Below are positions 27,711-35,020 of a stretch of 64,000 nt of DNA, in pieces (the stretch's first letter is position 1; every line of letters begins with the position of its first letter). Under the pieces are notes generated by a model that saw nothing but the letters and a program-made list of their open reading frames with translations, made no database searches and had not been told where the DNA came from. This stretch comes from Tamlana carrageenivorans (lineage in GTDB: Bacteria > Bacteroidota > Bacteroidia > Flavobacteriales > Flavobacteriaceae). Both the position numbers and the translations under genes were made by a program. The DNA lies in the NCBI RefSeq assembly GCF_002893765.1, contig NZ_CP025938.1, forward strand, positions 2,221,001 through 2,285,000, in the 5' to 3' direction.

Positions 27711-27757
27711 CTCATCGGTTTTTAGATGCTAGGAAAATACATTTAAAAACCGATGAG
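27711..27757. other. 14-bp perfect-stem hairpin between purH and mreB
   Basis: CTCATCGGTTTTTA at 27711-27724 is the exact inverse of TAAAAACCGATGAG at 27744-27757, with a 19-base loop. A T-rich tract follows on the plus strand (ATCATTTTTT), but transcription here runs on the minus strand. It could be a terminator for purH, an attenuator before mreB, or a bidirectional signal. Confidence 0.7.
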
Positions 27758-27776
27758 ATCATTTTTTATTTATTAT

Positions 27777-29309
27777 TTAGTGTTTGAAATGACGGGTTCC
27801 TGTCATAACCATAGCCACATCATTCGCGTTGCAATAATCAATACTTAATTGGTCTTTTATAGATCCGCCTGGTTGGATAACCGATGTGACTCCAGCATTT
27901 TTAGCAATTTCTACACAGTCAGGGAAAGGGAAAAATGCATCACTTGCCATAGCCGCTCCATTTAAATCGAAGTTAAAGGATTCTGCTTTATGAATGGCTT
28001 GTTGTAAGGCATCTACACGACTTGTTTGTCCAGTACCGCTAGCGCATAATTGATTGTTTTTTACAAGTACAATCGTGTTCGATTTGGTATGCTTACAAAT
28101 TTTTGAAGCAAACAACAAATCGTCAATTTGAGCTTGCGTTGGTGCTAAATTAGTTACGTTTGTAAGATCATCAGCTTTATCTGTAACGTTGTTTCTGTCT
28201 TGAACTAAAACACCATTTAGGCAGCTTCTAACATTGGTTTGTGGTAATTCAATATCGTGAATTACTAATAGAATGCGATTCTTTTTACCTTGAAGTAATT
28301 CTAAAGCTTCCGCTGAAAAAGAAGGTGCTATAACCACTTCACAGAATAATTTATGAATCTCTTCTGCTGTAGCTAAATCAATTTCTGTATTACAAATTAA
28401 AACACCTCCAAAAGCTGAAACAGGATCGCCAGCTAAAGCGTCTACATATGCTTGATGTAGAGTGTCACGCTGTGCTAATCCACAGGCGTTGTTGTGTTTT
28501 AATATGGCAAAAGTAGGTGCATCATTTTTAAATTCATTCATTAAGTTAACAGCAGCATCAACGTCTAATAAGTTGTTGTAGCTTAATTCTTTACCGTTAA
28601 GTTTTGTGAATAATTCATCAAAGTTTCCAAAGAAAAAACCTTTTTGGTGAGGATTTTCTCCATAGCGAAGCATTTTGCCGTTTTGATCACTAATTTTTAA
28701 AACGGTTTCTTCATTATTCTGGTTGAAATAATTGAAGATGGCCGTATCATAATGTGAAGATACGTTAAAGGCTTTTCCAGCAAAACGTTTTCTGTCTTCT
28801 TCAGAAATGCTTCCGTTGTTTTCAGAAATAATTTCTAAAAACTCAGCATAATCGTTAACTGAAGATACACAAATCACATCAGCATAATTTTTTGCCGCAG
28901 CACGAATTAAAGAAATACCACCAATATCAATTTTCTCAATAATATCTTGGTTACTTGCTCCCGAAGCTACGGTTTTTTCAAAAGGATATAAGTCAACAAT
29001 AACTACATCAATTTGTGGAATGTCGTATTCTGCTAATTCAGCAACGTCACCTTCATGATTTTGTCTATTTAAAATACCACCAAAAACTTTCGGGTGTAAT
29101 GTTTTAACACGTCCACCAAGAATAGAAGGGTACGAGGTAACATCTTCAACAGGAACAACGTTAATACCTAAATCGTTTATAAATTTTTCTGTACCACCTG
29201 TAGAGTAAATGGTAACACCTTGTTTGTTAAGTTCTTTAACTATGGGTTCTAAACCATCTTTACTGAATACTGAAATTAAGGCCGACTTAATTGTTTTCTC
29301 GTTGCTCAT
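27777..29309 (-). CDS. purH: Bifunctional AICAR transformylase/IMP cyclohydrolase
   Basis: Catalyses the last two steps of de novo IMP synthesis: formyl transfer to AICAR and ring closure. The 510-residue protein has an MGS-like IMP cyclohydrolase domain (ALISVFSKDGLEPIVKELNK; YSTGGTEKFINDLG; TSYPSILGGRVKTLHPK, residues 1-150) and a transformylase domain with FAILKHNNACGLAQRDTLHQ near 262 and AFFPFPDCVEIAKNAGVTS near 450. Next to mreB in the same direction, as in other Flavobacteriaceae. Confidence 0.97.
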   Translation of the reverse strand: MSNEKTIKSALISVFSKDGLEPIVKELNKQGVTIYSTGGTEKFINDLGINVVPVEDVTSYPSILGGRVKTLHPKVFGGILNRQNHEGDVAELAEYDIPQIDVVIVDLYPFEKTVASGASNQDIIEKIDIGGISLIRAAAKNYADVICVSSVNDYAEFLEIISENNGSISEEDRKRFAGKAFNVSSHYDTAIFNYFNQNNEETVLKISDQNGKMLRYGENPHQKGFFFGNFDELFTKLNGKELSYNNLLDVDAAVNLMNEFKNDAPTFAILKHNNACGLAQRDTLHQAYVDALAGDPVSAFGGVLICNTEIDLATAEEIHKLFCEVVIAPSFSAEALELLQGKKNRILLVIHDIELPQTNVRSCLNGVLVQDRNNVTDKADDLTNVTNLAPTQAQIDDLLFASKICKHTKSNTIVLVKNNQLCASGTGQTSRVDALQQAIHKAESFNFDLNGAAMASDAFFPFPDCVEIAKNAGVTSVIQPGGSIKDQLSIDYCNANDVAMVMTGTRHFKH

Positions 29310-29398
29310 TCCTAATGTGTTATGTTTTTAATTGTCCGTTATTAAAAATAACTTTACGTTGTTTATCAGTGTGTTGCACTGGGTTTCTAAAATAAGTG

Positions 29399-29406
29399 CA
29401 AAAGTA
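29399..29406 (-). promoter_or_regulatory. -7 promoter element for purH
   Basis: CAAAAGTA on the plus strand is TACTTTTG on the minus strand, fitting TAnnTTTG, about 90 bases before the purH ATG at 29309. No convincing TTG partner is seen at the right spacing. The rest of the 219-base gap (29310-29528) holds no gene. Confidence 0.45.
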
Positions 29407-29528
29407 CTTATTTCTTCTAAAAAACTAGCCTTGAATTGTTAAAAAAAGACGATTAGGATTAATGTTTTAGAGATGAATTTCTGAATTTTAAGTTGAAAAC
29501 AACTAGGCTATGTTATGTTTTTAATTTA

Positions 29529-29984
29529 CTATAGTATAGTTGCTACTTTTTCACAAACAAATTCTAAAAACTGCTCGTCTAGTTCTGTAAAAGGATCGGC
29601 CGTATTGGAGTCGATATCAATTTGCCCTATATTTTTACCACTTACAAAAATAGGTACAACTATTTCAGCTTTTACCGTAATACTACAAGCAATGTAATTG
29701 TCTTGAGCTTTTACATCGGGCACAACAAAGTTCTTGTTACTTAAAGCGACTTGCCCGCAAATACCTTTTCCGAAGGGAATAATTGTATGATCTGTAGGTT
29801 CGCCTACATAAGGACCCAGGTGAAGTTCTTCTTTTGAAGGGTGACTAAAATAAAAGCCTACCCAATTGTAATAGGCAATGTTTTTTTTAAGTAATTCACA
29901 AATACTGAATAAGCGTTCATCAACCGTTTTTATCTTATTTGAAATAATGGCTTCGACTTGTGGTTTTAATGCTTCAAAAATCAT
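29529..29984 (-). CDS. GAF-domain protein, free methionine-R-sulfoxide reductase (fRMsr)-like
   Basis: A 151-residue single GAF domain. fRMsr enzymes reduce free methionine-(R)-sulfoxide using a cysteine relay. The match is clear: IPFGKGICGQVALSNK near 92 and DNYIACSITVKAEIVVPIF near 115, followed by GQIDIDSNTADPF. Two of the three relay cysteines of the characterised enzymes are present (in GICG and IACS); the earlier one is replaced (PTDHTIIPFG). Activity is therefore likely but its relay may be simplified. It is transcribed alone on the minus strand. Confidence 0.82.
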   Translation of the reverse strand: MIFEALKPQVEAIISNKIKTVDERLFSICELLKKNIAYYNWVGFYFSHPSKEELHLGPYVGEPTDHTIIPFGKGICGQVALSNKNFVVPDVKAQDNYIACSITVKAEIVVPIFVSGKNIGQIDIDSNTADPFTELDEQFLEFVCEKVATIL

Positions 29985-30171
29985 AATTTTAAAAGTTTTG
30001 GTAAAAGTATTTAAAAAGACGTAATTTGATCTTTCATTAAGATAAGATTAATACATTTCTTAATCGGAAATTCTGTGACAAAGGAGTCGAAAATATAAAA
30101 ATTGAAGAAAAATCAGTGTCATCTCTTTTAAAAAAAACAAGGCGGTTATTAGATTTATAATCACCTTTTTA

Positions 30172-30672
30172 GTGGTATATATTACCTTATCGGTTATTTA
30201 TAGTTTTTATTTGAAGCTTTCCGATGGCAGCGTTTTTTATCCTGATTATTTAACCCATTTGGTAGGATTACAATGTGTAGAATTATTAGAGTTTTTTGGT
30301 TTTTCTAGTGAGGTAGTTAAGCATCCTAATGAGCCCTCTTTAAAACTTATTGTAAATGGGCAGTATTTAGCGCGTATTGTCGAAGGTTGTAATGCCTTTA
30401 GTGTTATTATATTATTTGCTTCTTTTATTATAGCATTTTCAACAAGACTAAAACCAACCCTTATTTATGTGCTAACGGGAAGCGTTTTTATTTATATCGT
30501 AAATTTATTTCGTATCACCATTTTGGGGATAGGGATGTTTCATTATCCAAAGTATGAAGAGGTCTTGCACAATATCATTTTTCCAGGAATTATTTATGGA
30601 ATGGTATTTTTACTTTGGGTAATTTGGGTTAATATGTTTTCTAATCTAAAGAAGAGTAATGTCGCGAATTAA
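30172..30672 (+). CDS. xrtF: Exosortase family protein XrtF (5' end probably frameshifted)
   Basis: Membrane transpeptidase-like protein that cleaves C-terminal sorting signals; XrtF is the flavobacterial type. Catalytic residues are in VEGCNAFSVIILF (Cys), NLFRITILGIG (Arg) and LHNIIFPGIIYG (His). The GTG at 30172 is the first possible start in frame, but homology-like residues (NKAVIRFIITFL) extend upstream. A GTG at 30116 begins MSSLLKK in another frame; one extra A in the A8 run at 30130-30137 would join them as MSSLLKKNKAVIRFI. It overlaps the partner gene by 14 bases. Confidence 0.88.
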   Translation: MVYITLSVIYSFYLKLSDGSVFYPDYLTHLVGLQCVELLEFFGFSSEVVKHPNEPSLKLIVNGQYLARIVEGCNAFSVIILFASFIIAFSTRLKPTLIYVLTGSVFIYIVNLFRITILGIGMFHYPKYEEVLHNIIFPGIIYGMVFLLWVIWVNMFSNLKKSNVAN

Positions 30673-31087
30673 TAAAATGATACTGCTTTCTGTTCTATTT
30701 CTATTGCTAATATTAATTCGATATTTTGAAGGCATCCTGTTTTACGATCCGTATTTGTCTTTTTTTAAAAATGATTATTTATATATCGATAGCCCACGCA
30801 GGGAATTGGCTAAACTCGTTGGTTTTACTTCCTTGAGGTATTTTTTAAATAGTATAATTTCGTTAGCTATCATAGCTGTGATATTTACGGACAAAAACAT
30901 CGTTAAGTTTTCTGCAGTTATTTATGTATTAGCTTTTATCGTTCTTATGTTAATCTATTTATATTTTGTAGTGCATCCTAGACAAGAGGATTATTACATG
31001 TTTTTTAATGTACGACGGTTTTTAATTCAACCCATCATTTTAATATTGCTTTTGCCAGCATTTTACTACCAAAAAATGATAAAATGA
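30659..31087 (+). CDS. Exosortase F system-associated membrane protein
   Basis: A 142-residue protein with about four membrane helices (ILLSVLFLLLILIRYFEGIL, YFLNSIISLAIIAVIF, VIYVLAFIVLMLIYLYFVV, FLIQPIILILLLPAFYY). Conserved-looking stretches include RYFEGILFYDPYLSFF and YYMFFNVRRFLIQP, as in the family always encoded just after xrtF in Flavobacteriaceae. Start overlaps xrtF by 14 bases. Its role in sorting is unknown; no XrtF substrate with a sorting tail is encoded nearby. Confidence 0.85.
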   Translation: MSRINKMILLSVLFLLLILIRYFEGILFYDPYLSFFKNDYLYIDSPRRELAKLVGFTSLRYFLNSIISLAIIAVIFTDKNIVKFSAVIYVLAFIVLMLIYLYFVVHPRQEDYYMFFNVRRFLIQPIILILLLPAFYYQKMIK

Positions 31088-31143
31088 AAGTCTTTTAGAA
31101 TGTTAAACATTTTAAAAAAACATTTATTAGTTAGTCATTTTTG

Positions 31144-31151
31144 TAGTTTTG
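31144..31151 (+). promoter_or_regulatory. -7 promoter element TAGTTTTG before the metal-handling operon
   Basis: TAGTTTTG fits TAnnTTTG. It stands four bases before a GTG at 31156 and 16 bases before the ATG at 31168, giving either a leaderless or a very short-leader transcript. This is the likely promoter for the HYC_CC_PP, receptor and HMA genes. Confidence 0.5.
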
Positions 31152-31167
31152 TAGCGTGATAAAGTTA

Positions 31168-31557
31168 ATGTTACATAAAGTGTTTACAAGTTTGTTAGCC
31201 TTAATCGTATTGTTTTCAACGGTTTCATTTACTGTTGAAAAACATTTTTGCGGTGATGTGTTAGTAGATGTTGGGGTTTTTGTTGAAGCTGAAAAATGCG
31301 AAATGGAAGCTTTAGAGACACTTCAGAAGAAAAACTGTTGTAAAGATGAAGTTGATGTTGTTGTAGGGCAAGATGAACTGAGTATGTCATCTATAGATGA
31401 TTTAGATTTAGAGCAGCAACAATTTCTTTACGCCTTCACCTATAGCCTTATATTTGGTTTTGAAAGTTTACCAAAACAAAAGGTTCCGCACGCCAATTAT
31501 TCACCACCCCTTATAGTTTCCGATATTCAGGTGTTAGATCAGGTTTTCATCATTTGA
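31168..31557 (+). CDS. HYC_CC_PP family secreted protein (metal-associated)
   Basis: A 129-residue small exported protein. The ATG at 31168 gives a clean signal peptide (MLHKVFTSLLALIVLFSTVS); a GTG four codons earlier is an alternative start. The family motifs are in order: HFC (His26, Cys28 in VEKHFCGD), CC (Cys57-Cys58 in KKNCCKDE) and PP (NYSPPLIVSDIQ near the C-terminus). These cysteine/histidine positions suggest metal binding, probably copper. It precedes a TonB-dependent receptor and an HMA protein, the usual context of the family. Confidence 0.8.
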   Translation: MLHKVFTSLLALIVLFSTVSFTVEKHFCGDVLVDVGVFVEAEKCEMEALETLQKKNCCKDEVDVVVGQDELSMSSIDDLDLEQQQFLYAFTYSLIFGFESLPKQKVPHANYSPPLIVSDIQVLDQVFII

Positions 31558-31672
31558 TTTATAATTCATTATCCAATGTTCTAAAAAGAACACGCATACT
31601 TTAATTGTTAAGCGTGGAAAGTGGTTTGTAACCACGAAAATTAGTTGAATTAAAAATTATATATCCTTAAAT

Positions 31673-33919
31673 ATGAAAGCTATTATATTTATGCTTTTAC
31701 TCATGCCAGCCTGGCTCTTTTCGCAAGAGCAAATTGAAGGCGTCATATTAGAAGCAGATAAAGAAAATAAAAATCTTGTTCTAGCAGGAGCCAATGTCTA
31801 TTGGCTCAATACAACAGTTGGAGCCGTAACAGATATTGATGGGAGGTTTAAAATTCCTTATCAACTCGATTATAAAAAACTTGTTATTAGTTTCATCGGT
31901 TTTCAAACCGATACCATTACCGTAAGCAGTGCAAAACATATAAAGCATTGGTTGAAACCAACTGATAATTTGGAGGAAGTTACTGTGACATCTCGTAAGC
32001 AAGCCACTGCAAAATCATATTTGAAAGCAACCAATACTTTTACCGTGAGTAGCGATGAGTTGCTAAAAGCGGCCTGCTGTAATCTTGCCGAAAGTTTTGA
32101 AACTAACCCATCAATAGATGTGAACTTTGCAGATGCTCTTACAGGAACGCGACAAATAAAAATGTTGGGACTAACAAGTCCGTATATTTTAATTGCAACC
32201 GAAAATATACCTTCCATTCGTGGTGCGTCACAAGCCTTTGGTTTGAGTTTTATTCCGGGAACTTGGGTAGAGAGTATCCAAATAACAAAAGGCGCAGGAA
32301 GTGTGGTTAACGGATATGAAAGTATTGCAGGGCAGATAAACGCAGAGTTAGTTAAGCCAGCGACCGACGATCGTGTATACGTAAATGGTTACGGCGCTTC
32401 TAGTTTACGCACGGAGTTAAATACCCATATTAACAAAAAAGTTAGTGAACGCTGGGATACAGGATTGTATTTACACGGTAATTCGCATCAAGCTGAACAT
32501 GATGTAAATCACGATGGTTTTCTAGACATGCCTAAGTATAATCAGATTAATGTGATGAATCGCTGGCAATACACCAATCCAGAAAAGGGTCTGGTTAGTT
32601 TTATTAATTTAAAGTTTTTAAATGATGAAAAACAAACGGGACAATTAAATTTTGATCCTAATACCGATAAACTGACAACCAATGCTTGGGGAAGTGAGAT
32701 TGATACACGTCGTTATGAAGTTTCCGGAAAAATTGGGTACGTCAACCCTAATATTCCTTATCAAAGTATCGGTGTTCAAGCTGCCTTTAGTAGTCATGAA
32801 CAGGAATCTTATTTTGGTTTAAATACCTATAATATTACACAGAATAGCCTGTATACCACTGCTATTTATAATTCCATAATTAGCGATTCTAGACATAAAA
32901 TTAAAACGGGATTGAGTTATGCTTACGATCATTATGATGAGTTTGTAAATGCCCTAAACCTGGATAATAATTATGAAAGAACAGAATACGCTATAGGCGC
33001 ATTTTTTGAGTATAATTATGATAATTTGGAAAAACTCAACTTAACGGCTGGTGTGCGTATCGATCATCATAATTTGTTAGGCACTTTTATTACGCCTAGG
33101 TTTCATGCTAAATATACGCCATGGGAAAAGTCGGCCTTCCGTATGTCTTTTGGTCGAGGTAAGCGAAGCGCTAATATTTTTGCTGAAAATCAAAATATGT
33201 TTGCTACATCTCGTGCCTTTAATATTTTGAACTCCACTGGTAATATTTACGGATTAGATCCTGAAATTGCTTGGAATTACGGCGTGTCTTATTTACAAGG
33301 TTTTAATTTATTTGGGAGAAAAGCCGATATTACTTTAGACTATTATAAAACGGATTTTACAAATCAGGTGGTTGTAGATTATGAAAATCCGTTAGAAGTT
33401 ACTTTTTATAACTTAGAAGGTAAAAGTTATGCGAATAGTTTTCAAGCTGAATTGAATTATAATGCTTTTGAACAATTCGATATGAGGTTAGCTTATAAAT
33501 ATTATGAAGTTAAAACAGCGTATAAGTCTGGACTGCTAGATAAACCTTTAGTGCCTAAACATCGTTTGTTTGCCAATCTATCTTATGAAACACAACTTAG
33601 TGAAAATGGCAAACATTGGAAGTTCGATACCACTTTTAATTGGTTAGGTGAACAGCGCTTTTCTTCTACAGTAAGCAATCCTGTAGCGTATCAATTACCG
33701 GAATATACGCCTACTGTAACAACCTTAAATGCTCAGGTGACTCGCGTTTTTTCTCCGAAATTTGAGGTTTATTTTGGAGGGGAAAATATAACCAATCTAA
33801 GGCAGTCAAATCCGGTTATGGCAGCAAACGACCCATTTGGAGCGAATTTTGATACTACTTTTGTGTACGGACCTATATTTGGAAGCTTGTATTATGCAGG
33901 TTTCCGTTTAAAATTATAA
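31673..33919 (+). CDS. TonB-dependent receptor of the HYC_CC_PP/HMA metal operon
   Basis: Outer-membrane active transporter, 748 residues: signal peptide (MKAIIFMLLLMPAWLFSQ), carboxypeptidase-like regulatory domain (GVILEADKENKNLVLAGANV), plug (TFTVSSDELLKAACCNLAES through GAGSVVNGYESIAGQINAEL) and a C-terminal beta-barrel ending in an aromatic/hydrophobic strand (YYAGFRLKL). The plug carries a Cys-Cys pair (AACCNLAESF), unusual for this family and suggestive of metal handling. The neighbours (upstream HYC_CC_PP, downstream HMA) support transport of copper or a related metal rather than a glycan or siderophore; the substrate is inferred. Confidence 0.9.
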   Translation: MKAIIFMLLLMPAWLFSQEQIEGVILEADKENKNLVLAGANVYWLNTTVGAVTDIDGRFKIPYQLDYKKLVISFIGFQTDTITVSSAKHIKHWLKPTDNLEEVTVTSRKQATAKSYLKATNTFTVSSDELLKAACCNLAESFETNPSIDVNFADALTGTRQIKMLGLTSPYILIATENIPSIRGASQAFGLSFIPGTWVESIQITKGAGSVVNGYESIAGQINAELVKPATDDRVYVNGYGASSLRTELNTHINKKVSERWDTGLYLHGNSHQAEHDVNHDGFLDMPKYNQINVMNRWQYTNPEKGLVSFINLKFLNDEKQTGQLNFDPNTDKLTTNAWGSEIDTRRYEVSGKIGYVNPNIPYQSIGVQAAFSSHEQESYFGLNTYNITQNSLYTTAIYNSIISDSRHKIKTGLSYAYDHYDEFVNALNLDNNYERTEYAIGAFFEYNYDNLEKLNLTAGVRIDHHNLLGTFITPRFHAKYTPWEKSAFRMSFGRGKRSANIFAENQNMFATSRAFNILNSTGNIYGLDPEIAWNYGVSYLQGFNLFGRKADITLDYYKTDFTNQVVVDYENPLEVTFYNLEGKSYANSFQAELNYNAFEQFDMRLAYKYYEVKTAYKSGLLDKPLVPKHRLFANLSYETQLSENGKHWKFDTTFNWLGEQRFSSTVSNPVAYQLPEYTPTVTTLNAQVTRVFSPKFEVYFGGENITNLRQSNPVMAANDPFGANFDTTFVYGPIFGSLYYAGFRLKL

Positions 33920-33948
33920 TTACAGTAACCATTTAAAAACAATAAAAA

Positions 33949-34311
33949 ATGAAAAAAACAATATGTCTTATCATATGTCTAATAGGGGCCTTGTCCTTTG
34001 CCCAAAACAAAAATGCTAGAGCAACCATAGAAGTTGATGGTGTTTGTTTAATGTGTAAAACCCGTATTGAAAAAGCCTGCTTTAAAACCAAAGGTGTAAA
34101 ATCTGCAGTATGGGATGTGAAAACCCATGAACTTAGCTTGATTTATGATGAAAGAAAAACAAATTTAGAAACTATAAAAGCGAGTGTACTTGAGGTAGGG
34201 CATGATACAAAAGATCAAAAAGCAACCGATGAGGCTTATGCTAGTGTTCATCCATGCTGTAAATATCGAGACGAAGCTGTAAAAGACGATCATCGTGAAG
34301 ATGCGGATTAG
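33949..34311 (+). CDS. Secreted heavy-metal-associated (HMA) domain protein
   Basis: A 120-residue exported protein with a signal peptide (MKKTICLIICLIGALSFAQ) and one HMA fold. The metal loop is CLMCKTRIEKAC: the two cysteines (CxxC) bind a soft metal such as Cu(I), and a third cysteine follows. The C-terminus has an additional HPCCKYRDEAVKDDHREDAD tail, rich in His, Cys and acidic residues, that could add metal sites. It lies 29 bases after the receptor and ends the operon, followed by a terminator. Probably a periplasmic metal carrier. Confidence 0.9.
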   Translation: MKKTICLIICLIGALSFAQNKNARATIEVDGVCLMCKTRIEKACFKTKGVKSAVWDVKTHELSLIYDERKTNLETIKASVLEVGHDTKDQKATDEAYASVHPCCKYRDEAVKDDHREDAD

Positions 34312-34333
34312 TTCATCTTTTTAAGTTATTATA

Positions 34334-34368
34334 AAACCTCTAAGATGTCATGTCTTAGAGGTTTTTTT
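34334..34368 (+). terminator. Rho-independent terminator after the HMA gene
   Basis: AACCTCTAAGA, seven-base loop, then TCTTAGAGGTT followed by a T run. A perfect 11-base stem, 25 bases after the HMA stop. Confidence 0.92.
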
Positions 34369-34459
34369 AAACAAACTTCTATGAATATTCTTTCAAGTTG
34401 TTGTTTAGTGTTTTGTAGTGTTTCAAAAGCTAAATAAAGTTATGTTGTCGTACTTTCGC

Positions 34460-34467
34460 TATTTTTG
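34460..34467 (+). promoter_or_regulatory. -7 promoter element TATTTTTG before the orphan secreted gene
   Basis: TATTTTTG fits TAnnTTTG and stands only four bases before the ATG at 34472, so transcripts from it would be leaderless. Confidence 0.4.
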
Positions 34468-34471
34468 AAGT

Positions 34472-34873
34472 ATGAGAAATTACAAAATAGCTTTAGTAAC
34501 CTTTTTGATGTTTTTTAGTATTTGCCTTGCGGCGGAAAACACAGCCTTGAATTTGAGCGGTTTAAGTGTTGCTGAACTTGTTCATATTAATCAAGCTGGA
34601 TCAACTACTGAAGCCTTGAAATCTCGTTTTGAAGGTATTCAACGTACTTTTAAAAAACAGAAACATTTATTTTCCACGAAGCAAATTTCAGAATCAAAAT
34701 ATTTAAGGCAACTAAAAAAGCTGCGTACAAAGGAATTAAAACTTTTTAAGGCTGTTAAGAGGCATGAGTTTGGTGTAGATGAAATGACCGACTATAATTT
34801 TTGGTATCAAGGTGTTTTAAAATTTCCAACCCAAATCGAGCAAGAACTGTTGCAATATGCTTCAAGACCATAG
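34472..34873 (+). CDS. Hypothetical secreted protein, 133 residues
   Basis: Not a family I recognise. It has a clear signal peptide (MRNYKIALVTFLMFFSICLA), then a basic, helix-forming middle (RFEGIQRTFKKQKHLF and KYLRQLKKLRTKELKLFKAV) and a C-terminal YNFWYQGVLKFPTQIEQELL segment. There are no cysteines in the mature part and no enzyme motif. It stands alone between a terminator and the IS256 element, with its own possible promoter. Probably periplasmic; function unknown. Confidence 0.75.
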   Translation: MRNYKIALVTFLMFFSICLAAENTALNLSGLSVAELVHINQAGSTTEALKSRFEGIQRTFKKQKHLFSTKQISESKYLRQLKKLRTKELKLFKAVKRHEFGVDEMTDYNFWYQGVLKFPTQIEQELLQYASRP

Positions 34874-35020
34874 TGTTTTTACATCGCGGTTTTCTTCAAA
34901 AAGGATAAGTGTACTATTACTTTAAAGGTCGATATCTTAAAAAATTTATTTGGTGTTAAGTTCGCTTTTCATGTAGTTGAACTTATAGCATTTATATCGT
35001 TTTAATTGAGTTTATCCAAA

